Position numbers and translations under genes: made by a program. From Chryseosolibacter indicum (GTDB lineage Bacteria; Bacteroidota; Bacteroidia; Cytophagales; Cyclobacteriaceae), in the NCBI RefSeq assembly GCF_018598585.1, contig NZ_JAHESD010000014.1, positions 1-64,000 of the forward strand: a stretch of DNA of 64,000 nt. Direction: 5' to 3'. Every line of letters begins with the position of its first letter. The first letter of the stretch is position 1. A model generated the notes under the pieces. The model had not been told where the DNA came from. It saw nothing but the letters and a program-made list of their open reading frames with translations, and searched no databases. Shown here one piece after another: positions 35,928-45,016 of this stretch.

Positions 35928-35956
35928 TTGAGGTATTTACAAATACGCTATTTTTG
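35928..35956 (+). promoter_or_regulatory. Bacteroidota-type promoter
   Basis: TTG at 35928-35930 and TATTTTTG at 35949-35956 (a perfect TAnnTTTG) are separated by 18 bases. The ATG of the next gene is 17 bases downstream. This arrangement fits the known -33/-7 pattern and supports the chosen start at 35973. Confidence 0.6.
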
Positions 35957-35972
35957 TAAAAAAAGTAAGCGT

Positions 35973-36383
35973 ATGATCAATGCTGCTCATGTTGAAGAAG
36001 CACCAGTTAAGGTAAAACCGAAAATTGATATTGATACATTAACAGCAATAGCTCCCGAAACACTCGAAGATTCTTTTGTATACGTTCACTGCCATTTCCA
36101 AAATACCGCTCATGATATGTTAATCAGGATCTGGAGGTCTACCTATTTGGTAGATAAAGGAAGTGGGTCTCGTTCCAAGCTTATACATGCTGAAAACATC
36201 AGCTTCGCCCCTGTTTGGACAAAAATACCAGACGGCGTCAATTACTCCTTTCTCCTGATTTTTGAAGGCCTTCCCAAAAGCTGTAAACAATTTGACTTGG
36301 TTGAAGAAATTCCGCAGCCCGGAGGCTTTGAGGTGCGAAACATCTCCCGTAACGAAAAAGACGTTTACCATATCAACATTTAG
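35973..36383 (+). CDS. conserved hypothetical protein, 136 residues
   Basis: I chose the ATG giving MINAAHVEEAPVKVKP because a promoter element lies 17 bases before it; the longer open frame upstream would run through that promoter. The protein is soluble, with beta-strand-rich sequence (SFVYVHCHFQNTAHDMLIRIW, SRSKLIHAENISFAP, YSFLLIFEGLPKSCKQFDLVE). The strand order is like a small beta-sandwich. No known motif is visible. Confidence 0.6.
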   Translation: MINAAHVEEAPVKVKPKIDIDTLTAIAPETLEDSFVYVHCHFQNTAHDMLIRIWRSTYLVDKGSGSRSKLIHAENISFAPVWTKIPDGVNYSFLLIFEGLPKSCKQFDLVEEIPQPGGFEVRNISRNEKDVYHINI

Positions 36384-36427
36384 TCACGTAGCTGTTTATC
36401 TTTTATAACCAAGCAGTAAGTACTCTA

Positions 36428-36471
36428 GTATTCCTGCCCTCTCCTAATCATTTTAGAACTGGCAGGAATAC
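36428..36471. terminator. 11-bp hairpin between convergent genes
   Basis: GTATTCCTGCC and GGCAGGAATAC are perfectly complementary over a 22-base loop. It sits between the plus-strand gene ending at 36383 and the minus-strand permease ending at 36488. T-runs are weak. Confidence 0.5.
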
Positions 36472-36487
36472 ATCCAATACGTTTGTT

Positions 36488-38920
36488 TTATTCACTTCTT
36501 AAAGAAGTTACAGGATTGGCTATAGAAGCTTTAATTGCCTGGTACCCGATTGTTGCAGAAACTACTAAAAGCACAATAGCAAAGCTGACAATGTAAGAAA
36601 TGGCATCTACTGTTGTGTGGTAAGTAAAGTTCTCCATCCACCTGTTTATAAGGTAATAAGATATTGGAATGGCTAGAACAAAACCAAGCAGAACCAACCA
36701 TGCAAAATCTTTAAAAATAAGCCTTAAGATATTTATTATGGTGGCTCCTAACACTTTCCTAACGCCTATCTCTCTCACTTTCCGCTGTACAATAAAGAGC
36801 ACCAATCCATAGACGCCCAAACAGGAGATAATTATAGCGATAAAGGTGAAAGCTTGTATTATCGAACCAAAATTCTGATAGTTCTCGTATTGTTGATTGA
36901 TCTGTTCATCCAGGAACGTAAACTCAAAAGTTTTTTCAGGAAACATCTTACTCCATTCTTCTCTCAGCTTATCTATAGTTTGCTGAACATTACCATTGTC
37001 AAATTTTACAGATAACATGTTGAATTGATTGGGTTCTATATCAAGAACCATTGAAGAAACTGGCGTAGTGAGTGCTGTGAAGTTAAAATCTTTAATCACA
37101 CCAATTACCTTCCCTTTTTTTCCTTCGAGATTTATTGTTTTGCCTAATGCCTTCTCAGGAGTTTCCCACTTAAACTCATTTACTGCGGTTTCATTTACAA
37201 TAAAGGCTTCATCGATATCGGATTTGTTTTCACGGCTAAATCCTCTTCCTGCTACCAATTCCATCCCGTACGACTGAAGGAATCCGTGATCAACAGCCAG
37301 GTTTGCAATGAATAGTCTATCCTCTTGGGTAAATCCTTCCGGAACAGTACCGCGGAAAACTGCGCCCAAGCCTGGAGCGTTTGATGACAACGTGGTTTGT
37401 TTTATCCCCGCCTGGGCTTCAATAACATCACGATAGGACTGTAACCGTACCCAAAATGTTGAGTCATTCTGTCTGAAAATCCCGTTAAGGTTATTGCTAA
37501 AAAGCGGAACATTAATTACTTGCTCCTTCTGGAAACCAAGCGGCCTTGAAGAAAGGAAATTTAATTGTTTAACAATCAAGAGCGATCCTGATAACAACAT
37601 ACACGCAACACAAAGTTGGAATACAACAAGCGCTCGTCGTAAGGTTTGACTTCCCATGTTGTTGGCTCCTCCTTTGATAGAATTAACAGAGTTAAATTTC
37701 GTAACAAAATATGCCGGGTATCCACCAGCAAGCAATGTCATCACGAGTAACAGAATAAGTGATGCTACGATCATGGTTGCATCTACAGCTTCTCCATATA
37801 CCAGGTTTTTATTAGTGAGTTCATTGAGCAGGGGAAGCGTTGCGTAAAGAATAAAATAACTGACTGCTATTGCTCCCGTACAGAATAGAAAACTTTCTGA
37901 GAGAAATTGCCCAATAAGCTGTGACTTTAAAGAACCTAATATTTTTCTGATGCCTATTTCTTTTATTCTTGAAAATGATTGCGCAGTGCTTAAATTGATA
38001 TAATTGATACATGCAATGAGCAGGGTAAGTATACCTACACCAATAAAGATGTACAGGTTAGTCATAGAATTTGTTGCTGAAGGTTCAGCAAGCAATGTAC
38101 TATGAAGGTGAATATCCGTGAGTGGCATAAGCGTAAATACCTGTCCTACCTGAAGCTGAGGCTTTGCATACTTCTTAACAAAATCACCCATCTTGTTGTC
38201 TATGTTCTTTGGGTCGGCGCCCGGTGTAAGTAATACGTAGGTATAAGAGTGGCTGATGACAAAGTTCACGGCAAGGTTATTTTTCAAAGCAGCTGCAGCC
38301 TCTGGAGACTCTAGGTCGTACATATTTTCATAAGGTACAAGCATATTGAAACGGATATGAGAGCTCTCCGGAAATGACTTAACTACACCGGCAATCTTAA
38401 AAGAAACCTTACCGCCGAATAACAGCGATTCTCCCATAGGATCTTTGTTGCCAAAGTATTTCTTCGCCATTTCTTCCGTTATAATTACTGTAAACTTTTC
38501 GCGTAATGCCTTTGATGCATTACCATCTACAAAGGAAAAACTGAACATGTTCATAATGGCGGAGTCTGCGAAAAAGATATTCTCTTCCTCAAATGACTCT
38601 TCTCCATTTTGTTTGGAGACTGAAACATTTCTGCCATACAAACGCGCAGCCTCTTCAACTCCCGGAAAGAATTCCTTCATTAAGGGTGCAATGGGTGGCG
38701 GTGTGCTCGCAAGTTCTAATCCATTTGGTGCTGTATACTTTATGCGATAGAGTTGTTCAGCTTTTTCATGGAATTGATCATAGCTTAATTCAGATCGAAC
38801 ATAACTCATGATGAGTAAGGCCAATGAGAGACCACATGTAAGACCAATAAAGTTGATAAATGCATAGGCTTTATTTTTCTGGATTGATCGGATGGCGGTT
38901 TTGAAGAAGTTTTTAAGCAT
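36488..38920 (-). CDS. FtsX/MacB-type ABC transporter permease
   Basis: An 810-residue permease with two modules. Each has a membrane segment, a MacB-like periplasmic domain and three membrane segments of the FtsX type. TM1 is near 20-42, the first periplasmic domain near 50-235, the first FtsX block near 285-400 with RIKEIGIRKILGS, a second signal-like segment near 425-450, the second periplasmic domain near 455-650, and the final block near 675-800 with RKVREIGVRKVLGA. Such single-gene double permeases are common in Bacteroidota and often signal or expel toxic compounds. The ATPase is not adjacent and must be encoded elsewhere. Confidence 0.9.
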   Translation of the reverse strand: MLKNFFKTAIRSIQKNKAYAFINFIGLTCGLSLALLIMSYVRSELSYDQFHEKAEQLYRIKYTAPNGLELASTPPPIAPLMKEFFPGVEEAARLYGRNVSVSKQNGEESFEEENIFFADSAIMNMFSFSFVDGNASKALREKFTVIITEEMAKKYFGNKDPMGESLLFGGKVSFKIAGVVKSFPESSHIRFNMLVPYENMYDLESPEAAAALKNNLAVNFVISHSYTYVLLTPGADPKNIDNKMGDFVKKYAKPQLQVGQVFTLMPLTDIHLHSTLLAEPSATNSMTNLYIFIGVGILTLLIACINYINLSTAQSFSRIKEIGIRKILGSLKSQLIGQFLSESFLFCTGAIAVSYFILYATLPLLNELTNKNLVYGEAVDATMIVASLILLLVMTLLAGGYPAYFVTKFNSVNSIKGGANNMGSQTLRRALVVFQLCVACMLLSGSLLIVKQLNFLSSRPLGFQKEQVINVPLFSNNLNGIFRQNDSTFWVRLQSYRDVIEAQAGIKQTTLSSNAPGLGAVFRGTVPEGFTQEDRLFIANLAVDHGFLQSYGMELVAGRGFSRENKSDIDEAFIVNETAVNEFKWETPEKALGKTINLEGKKGKVIGVIKDFNFTALTTPVSSMVLDIEPNQFNMLSVKFDNGNVQQTIDKLREEWSKMFPEKTFEFTFLDEQINQQYENYQNFGSIIQAFTFIAIIISCLGVYGLVLFIVQRKVREIGVRKVLGATIINILRLIFKDFAWLVLLGFVLAIPISYYLINRWMENFTYHTTVDAISYIVSFAIVLLVVSATIGYQAIKASIANPVTSLRSE

Positions 38921-39139
38921 AGGTTGGGCGTTAAAGCATTATACCAGTTTACTGAAAACTTAGTCCAAAAGTTATGCAATTCTAAATAACCGGAAAAAAC
39001 AAGGGTGTGAGTGGCTGATAGTTTTTTAAACTACTGAAATCTGGGGGATTAGGACTTATTGAGTTGCAGCATAATTAGCCTGAACTGCTTCAAACTTTCC
39101 GGATTACGGAATGTCCTTCTTTCCGATGCAACATTTAAA

Positions 39140-39173
39140 GCAGAAAGCATACAATTTAATGTATGCTTTCTGC
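39140..39173. terminator. perfect 14-bp inverted repeat
   Basis: GCAGAAAGCATACA and TGTATGCTTTCTGC surround a six-base loop, about 50 bases beyond the stop of the lipoprotein gene. On the minus strand the tail is TTTAAATG, so it could end that transcript; a protein binding site is the other option. Confidence 0.55.
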
Positions 39174-39221
39174 AAAAGTTAATTAGTTTCACTAACACTG
39201 AATTCTATCAGTGTAATCTCA

Positions 39222-39740
39222 TTACTTTTTCTTAAAAGTATAAGTGCCGTGTATATCCATAACACTGGTACTTCCCTGCTGTGACAAGCTATGAGTAAAA
39301 TCGTATTCCATTTTCAAGGTAGTACTAGTTAATTCAATAATCGTAGCTTTTTGAATACCACCAGGACCGTTAACTATTAGTGTCTTGCCATCTTGAAGCC
39401 AGGTACCATCTGCAAGAAACCCTTCGAAGTAAGTATCTAGTTCAAAACTTTGGCCTTGCAAGCTGTAGGTTAACTCGATTGTATAGTCTCCCTCACTTTT
39501 ATATGTAGCCGGGCCTTCGTTAAATGTAACTAACAGATCCATGTCTTTTCCCCTTCCTGTAAAGTTCATTTCCATCTCAACACCCTGCGTTACAGTTGTA
39601 CTGGTTCCTTCATAGTTAATCGCAGTTACTTCCCAAGATCCCACCAATTGTTGCCCCGTAATTTTAGGTTCGTCATCATCCTCTTTACAAGCAAAGAGAA
39701 TAGTAACAAGAGCAATTAACAAAAGTTTAGAAATTTTCAT
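39222..39740 (-). CDS. lipocalin-like lipoprotein
   Basis: A 172-residue protein with a lipoprotein signal (MKISKLLLIALVTILFAC, lipidated cysteine at 18), an acidic stretch, then LVGSWEVTAINYEG, the usual opening of Bacteroidota lipocalin-like domains. The rest has beta-strands ending in a TYTFKKK strand. These proteins are anchored to a membrane and may carry small hydrophobic molecules; the ligand here is unknown. Monocistronic with an inverted repeat downstream. Confidence 0.75.
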   Translation of the reverse strand: MKISKLLLIALVTILFACKEDDDEPKITGQQLVGSWEVTAINYEGTSTTVTQGVEMEMNFTGRGKDMDLLVTFNEGPATYKSEGDYTIELTYSLQGQSFELDTYFEGFLADGTWLQDGKTLIVNGPGGIQKATIIELTSTTLKMEYDFTHSLSQQGSTSVMDIHGTYTFKKK

Positions 39741-39842
39741 AATATAAATTGTATTTAGTTAGTGTGGCTTAAAAAAAATAGTCTCATTTAGTGTTCAATT
39801 TCTAATACAAAATTCTCAAAAGAACACTCTTGGTCTAAGCAA

Positions 39843-41108
39843 TTACTCCTGACTATTCGCGTAAAACTGGTACCCGATAAAGCTGTATAATAGAAGATTA
39901 AATATGTCCCACGCCAAATTAGGTAAAACAAACGCCATAAGAATTAGTACTCCACAGCCAATGCCGAAGATGGTACCAAGTGTTTTAAGCCTGCGCTTAC
40001 TTTTTTCAAGGGTACGTGTAGCAATCGAGCTTACTACAACGGTTAATGCGATTCCTGAACATAAAACATAAAACCCTAAATTTTTCCATTGTACATCAGG
40101 ATCAACATCGAAAGAATAAAATAGCACTGCCCCAAGAACTGCCATCAATAGCAAAGCTGCACAACGGTTAGCAACATCAATTTCCTCTTCTGTGAGCACA
40201 TACTTCCCGAAAGCGTGAAATCGAAGGAAAATATTTGACACGGGGCCGATGATCCAGGTTGATATTGCAAAGGTAGTGTACACGATCACAACAGCTTGGG
40301 CTATCGGGGCAAAGGTGCCAAGAGCATTGGAAACACTATCAAGCCCCCTGATCATTACATAACCAAGAATTATTACAGCCCACCTTACTTGGGGTGTTAA
40401 TCCTTGCATCCAGAAAGCATATTTTAGGAAGAGTCGATAATAAAGGTTCGTTGCCCTAATAGACTCTAACATTCCCTGTCTGGCGTATTCGTTTGTAGGG
40501 TCAATTCTTAATGCCTCGCGAAAATGATCTTTGGCTTTGTCATATTCACCTTTTTGTAATGCCCCAAATCCCACTGATGCGTGGGTAAGGGGATTCATCG
40601 GGTTGCTTTTCAAAGCCTGTTGGTCAGCCTGTACATGGTCTTCCTTCCTGTCAAGCCGAAGTAGTGCCATGCTTCTATGATTAAGACAAATCTCGTTTTG
40701 CGGATCAATACGTAAACCGTTATCTGCAGCCTCGAGCGCTTTCTCAAATTCCGCATCAAGAAAATAGATTGCGGCCTTTAACCCATGGGCCTCCGCCATC
40801 ATAGGGTCAAATGCCAAAGCACTATCCAAAAATTTTAACGCGCTTTTCCTCTTACCTGTTTGAGTTTGTGTAAGCCCTTTGAGATAGAGAATATTTGCAT
40901 CAGACGGATCTAATTTTATAAGTTGATCAGCAACTTCATCTGCTTTTTCATTTTTATCCAAACCCAGATAAATTTGAATAAGTATAATAAGAGCCGGAAT
41001 GCTTTCAGGATCTGAGGCGAGGTATGTATTTACTTCTTTGTGTGCTTCAGCATAACGTTTTTGTTTGAGCAGGTAGTCTGCCTTATAGAGGGCTTTTTCC
41101 AGTTCCAT
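39843..41108 (-). CDS. TPR protein with C-terminal membrane region
   Basis: A 421-residue protein. Residues 1-205 are TPR-like with about five repeats (AEAHKEVNTYLASDPES, AIYFLDAEFEKALEAADNGLRIDPQN, AKDHFREALRIDPTNEYARQG). The rest has about five membrane segments (about 235-290, 320-365, 380-410). No catalytic motif is visible. It lies 18 bases downstream of the TPR-AAA ATPase gene on the same strand. The shared TPR architecture suggests a membrane scaffold for that ATPase; this is inference. Confidence 0.75.
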   Translation of the reverse strand: MELEKALYKADYLLKQKRYAEAHKEVNTYLASDPESIPALIILIQIYLGLDKNEKADEVADQLIKLDPSDANILYLKGLTQTQTGKRKSALKFLDSALAFDPMMAEAHGLKAAIYFLDAEFEKALEAADNGLRIDPQNEICLNHRSMALLRLDRKEDHVQADQQALKSNPMNPLTHASVGFGALQKGEYDKAKDHFREALRIDPTNEYARQGMLESIRATNLYYRLFLKYAFWMQGLTPQVRWAVIILGYVMIRGLDSVSNALGTFAPIAQAVVIVYTTFAISTWIIGPVSNIFLRFHAFGKYVLTEEEIDVANRCAALLLMAVLGAVLFYSFDVDPDVQWKNLGFYVLCSGIALTVVVSSIATRTLEKSKRRLKTLGTIFGIGCGVLILMAFVLPNLAWDIFNLLLYSFIGYQFYANSQE

Positions 41109-41126
41109 TATTTGTAAAAGAGCGGT

Positions 41127-42455
41127 TTATTTCAATTTCAGATAAGTCAGTATTTCATCGTAAATACCAGAATCGTTGGCATACATCGCGTAGTTCTTAG
41201 CAGTTTGAAACCACTCCTTCGTACTCGGTTTTACTTTCTTTATAGCATTCGTCAAATCCTTCATTTGCAATGCAGTCGGTATTCCATTCTTAATTGCCTC
41301 TTGAAGTTTATCTTCAACGGCTACATCAATACAACCATTAATATCAGCTCCAGAAAAACCATCTGTTAATTTCCCCAGTGTCGGGTAATCTATTTTTTCA
41401 ATAGGCTTACCTGATAAAGCCAGTTTAAAGATTTCAACCCTGCTTTCAAGCACAGGTGGTTGTACAAATATCAACCTGTCGAAACGGCCTGGTCTTCGAA
41501 AAGCCGAATCTAAATGCCATGGTGCATTTGTAGCACCAACAACAAGAATGCCTTCATTGTTACTACCCACCCCATCCAGTTCTGCAAGAAACTGGTTGAT
41601 TAAATTTCGTCCGGCACTGCTGCGTAAATCATTCCGGTTAGCTCCCAACGCATCTATCTCGTCAAAGAAAAGTACGCAGGGCGACATAGCTCTGGCTTTT
41701 TCAAAGATCAGGTTGAGCTTCTTTTCGCTCTGTCCGATATACATATCCAGGATCTCATCAATGCCTACGGATATAAATTGAGAATCAATTTCTCCTGCTG
41801 TAGCTTTTGCCAGAAAAGTTTTTCCGCAACCAGGTGGGCCATAGAATAGAATTCCACCGCCAATTTTTTTGCCGTATGACTTATACAAGTCCGCATGCTT
41901 CAGAGGGTGAATAATCTTCAGGCTGATCTGCTCCTTTTCATAGTCCATTCCACCCACATCTTTAAACGTAACTTGTTCTTTCTTTCCAAACATTTCGGAT
42001 TCGATTCTGTCAGAAAAAGAAGTATCATCCAACCGCTCTGGTTGTTTAGATTGCTGGGTTAAAAGCTTAACGTCAAGTGCTGGGTCAACATAATCTGGTT
42101 TTAACTGCTTAATCTTTTTATAAGTTTCTACTGCCTCGTGTGTGTTATTTTCTTCCATACTAACACGACACATTAAAATAAGCGCATTAATGTTGTTGAG
42201 ATCCTGATTGAGCAGCTCCTCCAACACCACTGCTGCGGTACTAAAGTTCTTTTTCCCGAAGTAACTCTGCGCTAGTCCCAGCTTAGCTTTATTATTTTGT
42301 GGCTCCTTAGCTATTAGATTTAAACACTCTGCCTGCAGCTCATCCCATTGCGCACTTTTAATCAGGGCATCAATTATCAGTTGTTGTAAATATTGATTAT
42401 CAGGAGAAACGCTGAGGGCTTCCTTTAGTTTTCTGATTTCTTCGTTCATCGCCAA
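41127..42455 (-). CDS. AAA+ ATPase with N-terminal TPR repeats
   Basis: A 442-residue protein with TPR repeats over about residues 5-130, a linker, and one AAA domain near 150-400. The Walker A motif is GPPGCGKT near 205, Walker B VLFFDEID near 260, sensor-1 VVGATNAPWHLD near 305 and FRRPGRFDR near 318. The single AAA ring domain is like those of Cdc48/katanin/FtsH. There is no protease domain. It probably remodels proteins brought by its TPR part or by its membrane TPR partner, which is next in the operon. The substrate is unknown. Confidence 0.88.
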   Translation of the reverse strand: MAMNEEIRKLKEALSVSPDNQYLQQLIIDALIKSAQWDELQAECLNLIAKEPQNNKAKLGLAQSYFGKKNFSTAAVVLEELLNQDLNNINALILMCRVSMEENNTHEAVETYKKIKQLKPDYVDPALDVKLLTQQSKQPERLDDTSFSDRIESEMFGKKEQVTFKDVGGMDYEKEQISLKIIHPLKHADLYKSYGKKIGGGILFYGPPGCGKTFLAKATAGEIDSQFISVGIDEILDMYIGQSEKKLNLIFEKARAMSPCVLFFDEIDALGANRNDLRSSAGRNLINQFLAELDGVGSNNEGILVVGATNAPWHLDSAFRRPGRFDRLIFVQPPVLESRVEIFKLALSGKPIEKIDYPTLGKLTDGFSGADINGCIDVAVEDKLQEAIKNGIPTALQMKDLTNAIKKVKPSTKEWFQTAKNYAMYANDSGIYDEILTYLKLK

Positions 42456-42780
42456 AAGAGGATTTTATTATGCTATGCTTATTTGCAATTCTTTGTTTAA
42501 TCAGTAAGAGTAACCAATTGATAATTCGAAAACTCCTCTCTGAAAACTTCGTCTAAAAATAGTGAAAGAAATAAACATGACCATTGCTTCAACAGCAAAC
42601 GAAGCAAAGAATAGGCGTGCGATGTAAGGATATTTGTATTTAAGTTATTTTTCTTTATGCTCTTTCCATTAAAACATAAGGAGCAAGAGAGTTACTGGTC
42701 AACACAAAGTCGTTATTTGCTGAATCTACATCATCAAAACTTACGCAGTTTACTTCCTCTCTCACCCTTAATACATCGTA
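42456..42780. other. 325-base gap with an in-frame extension after the next gene's stop
   Basis: After the TAA of the gene at 42781, the same frame stays open for another 41 codons, from 42780 to 42655, with protein-like sequence (VNCVSFDDVDSANNDFVL). It has no ATG at its start; a GTG lies in it. It may be a small separate gene, a once-longer protein, or chance. Nothing else is seen in this gap. Confidence 0.4.
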
Positions 42781-43122
42781 TTACTCTGCCGAGAAATAAT
42801 TTACTAGACCTTTAATAAATTGGATGCCTCCAAATAGAATGGCTCCCCAGAAAATAAAACCAATATTGGCAAGTGTGGCAATGGTACCTCCGGCACACCA
42901 CAATGCACCGTAAAGAATATCTTTTTGTGCAGCGTCTTTCTTAGCCTTAATAATTTCATCTTCAAGCTTAGATACAATTGTATACGCTGCATCAGTACTT
43001 AGTCCTTTATCAATTAAGGCTTTTTGAACTTCGTCAACTGATTTGCTCTGATTAACCATTAGGTCTGCTGCATAAGAATAGAGTTCATTAAGCGCTTCTA
43101 CGGCGGTGGTTTGATTTTCCAT
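42781..43122 (-). CDS. two-helix membrane protein, conserved hypothetical
   Basis: A 113-residue protein. The first 65 residues are helical with a UBA-like pattern (SVDEVQKALIDKGLSTDAAYTIVSKLEDEI), followed by two membrane segments near 72-92 and 96-110. No enzymatic motif is visible. Stand-alone proteins of this kind occur in Bacteroidota with unknown role. A 41-codon open stretch follows its stop in the same frame. Confidence 0.65.
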   Translation of the reverse strand: MENQTTAVEALNELYSYAADLMVNQSKSVDEVQKALIDKGLSTDAAYTIVSKLEDEIIKAKKDAAQKDILYGALWCAGGTIATLANIGFIFWGAILFGGIQFIKGLVNYFSAE

Positions 43123-43441
43123 GGGGTTTACTTTTGTTTAATTATTTCTTTTAATGAAGTCTATTGAACATTGAATAGGCATCAGCGTTAATAGAAGACA
43201 TTAAATAAAAATAAGGAAAGTATGCTGATTTAGGTAAGCACGATCGTCTATACATTATGATTCAAACCCCATTCCTTCTGCTAAAGACGATTAAATTTAA
43301 GAATTACGATGTGATTCATTGAAAATTCAGATACCAATCATACAGCCGAAGACGTACTCATAAAGTAGTAGATAAAACACATGTATGTTAAATTAACCCA
43401 AGCACTATTTTGTAGATACACAAATATTTTCACCTAGGCAT
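43123..43441. other. 319-base gap, nothing clear
   Basis: AT-rich sequence between two minus-strand genes. I see no open frame of note, no strong hairpin and no repeat. It holds the promoter of the gene at 42781-43122. Confidence 0.5.
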
Positions 43442-43915
43442 TTATTCATTCATGTTAACATTTAATCCATTAACTAATCCAAAAAGATAGCTTTCCAACT
43501 TGTAAACATTCTGTTTCTGTCCCTCATCTGCTTTGTGGGCTTTAACTACAATGTCACGCATTTCTGCTGTGTCAAACAGCAACGACCAGTCAACCTGTGT
43601 CTCCTCGCCTTTTGATTCAAAAATAACAGTGGTAATAAAATGCGGATTGAAGTGTTCAAATACTATTTTCTTAAGTGAAGTAATTTCCTTGAATATACTC
43701 CGGTTTGGATAATTTGTTCCACCAGGACCCTGTAAGGTCATTCTCCATTCGCCGCCTTCCGTTAAGTCCATTTTTTCGATAGTACTTGTAAAGCCATTAG
43801 GTCCCCACCAATGTACAAGGTGCTCTGGTCTCGTCCATACCTCCCACATCAAGCTAATAGGAGCCTTAAATGTGTGAGTAATCCGCACTTTTCTGCTTTC
43901 TGCTTCCTCCATCAT
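43442..43915 (-). CDS. SRPBCC/AHSA1-type protein
   Basis: A 157-residue protein of the START-like fold. It shows VRITHTFKAPISLMWEVWTRPEHLVHWWGPNGF near residues 9-41 and GEWRMTLQGPGG near 56, the standard pattern of the activator of Hsp90 ATPase homologue 1-like family. These bind hydrophobic ligands or act in stress response; the role is rarely known. It ends in NVNMNE. A region with phased repeats lies upstream. Confidence 0.88.
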   Translation of the reverse strand: MMEEAESRKVRITHTFKAPISLMWEVWTRPEHLVHWWGPNGFTSTIEKMDLTEGGEWRMTLQGPGGTNYPNRSIFKEITSLKKIVFEHFNPHFITTVIFESKGEETQVDWSLLFDTAEMRDIVVKAHKADEGQKQNVYKLESYLFGLVNGLNVNMNE

Positions 43916-44028
43916 TTTTAGTTTTTGAATTCTATCTCCGGTAGTTATTGCTATTGCTAAATACCATTAAATCGCCTTTCATAACAAATTATGATGTTGG
44001 TATTTGACGATTAAAACAGTTGCAACCC

Positions 44029-44278
44029 TGTCTTCATCTTGTCTTGATCGCCCCTGAGCCTGTCTTAACAGATTTTAAGCCTATAAGCCTATCCGTACGT
44101 TTATAAGCTCTTTTAACCTGGCCATTTTCGGCCTTTACCTACTCGTTTTAGCCCTTTTAAAACGCTTTTCCCCTGCCCTTTAATCCTTCTTTTAATAATA
44201 TCAAACCCCAGGTTCCACCGAGGATGCTTCGACTATGCTTCGACCATGCTTCGAGTATGCCTCGACTATGCTTCGACT
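44029..44278. repeat. phased repeat region, with five 11-bp ATGCTTCGACT units
   Basis: Units begin at 44224, 44235, 44246, 44257 and 44268, an exact 11-bp period, with consensus ATGCTTCGACT and only single changes. Upstream, TGTCTT occurs at 44029, 44040 and 44061, and short T-runs recur every 9-14 bases to about 44190. The whole 250 bases may be intrinsically curved. The pattern NATRCWYY also covers the repeat at 29.4 kb. It lies in the 600-base gap between the AHSA1 and lipoprotein genes; no gene is seen there. Confidence 0.8.
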
Positions 44279-44515
44279 TTACGGTATGTTTCAGCATCAA
44301 ATAAGGAATTGATCCTAGCGTACTTTTTTTGCTTGGAGTTATTGCTTAAAATTCAGTGAAATAGCGGCCAAGGTGCCTTTGAAGAAGCGGAAACTCAGAA
44401 GGGGAAAAGGTAGCTTTTAAGGAAAGACAATACTTGTTCCATTAGGAACAGTCATCGCATGAAACCGCTACTAAAGGGTTCAGCTAAACTGGTTTCACTA
44501 TTGATTATCAGGCCC

Positions 44516-44950
44516 TTAATTGTGATTATCGAGGCTGAGGAGTGCCTCAAGCAATGGTTTAAGTTTATCGTTAGGGACTTCGTCGTCAAAAGAATGCTGC
44601 CAGGTTTTGCCCTTGTCGTCAGTAATAATAAGGGTTGAATGACGGGCTCCATCATAAGCTCTTTTACTTGTTGGAGATAACAGGGCAGGGATTTCATCCA
44701 GCTCAACTCCTTCAAGCTTTTGCCTGAGTGTCTTCCATTCAGAGTCTGTAATACGATGTTCTATCCTGCCGTTCACGTCTCCACGACCTTCCGTAATAGA
44801 AACAACACTATCAGGTGTAATGCGTACCTGCTTTTGAAATCCGCGGGTAAGGGTGGTGTATTCGATCCTGGTAATGGAGTCTGTAGACTGGCATCGCACT
44901 GTAGTCCATATAAAAAGTAACAGGAGGCAATAGTTGAAAAGCTTCTTCAT
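44516..44950 (-). CDS. small lipoprotein, conserved hypothetical
   Basis: A protein of about 144 residues, starting MKKLFNYCLLLLFIW (an ATG two codons upstream is equally possible), with cysteine near residue 20 as probable lipidation site. The mature part is soluble with beta-strands (KQVRITPDSVVSITEGRGDVN, LIITDDKGKTWQHSFDD). The pattern is like small lipoproteins that mimic protease-inhibitor folds, but I cannot assign it. It lies 66 bases downstream of the zinc protease start-side neighbour on the same strand. Confidence 0.65.
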   Translation of the reverse strand: MKKLFNYCLLLLFIWTTVRCQSTDSITRIEYTTLTRGFQKQVRITPDSVVSITEGRGDVNGRIEHRITDSEWKTLRQKLEGVELDEIPALLSPTSKRAYDGARHSTLIITDDKGKTWQHSFDDEVPNDKLKPLLEALLSLDNHN

Positions 44951-45016
44951 AAACATTCACCATTAGCAGGTAAATGCAAAAGTATGCCTTTCTACTATTA
45001 ACTTCCTGTTCTTAAA

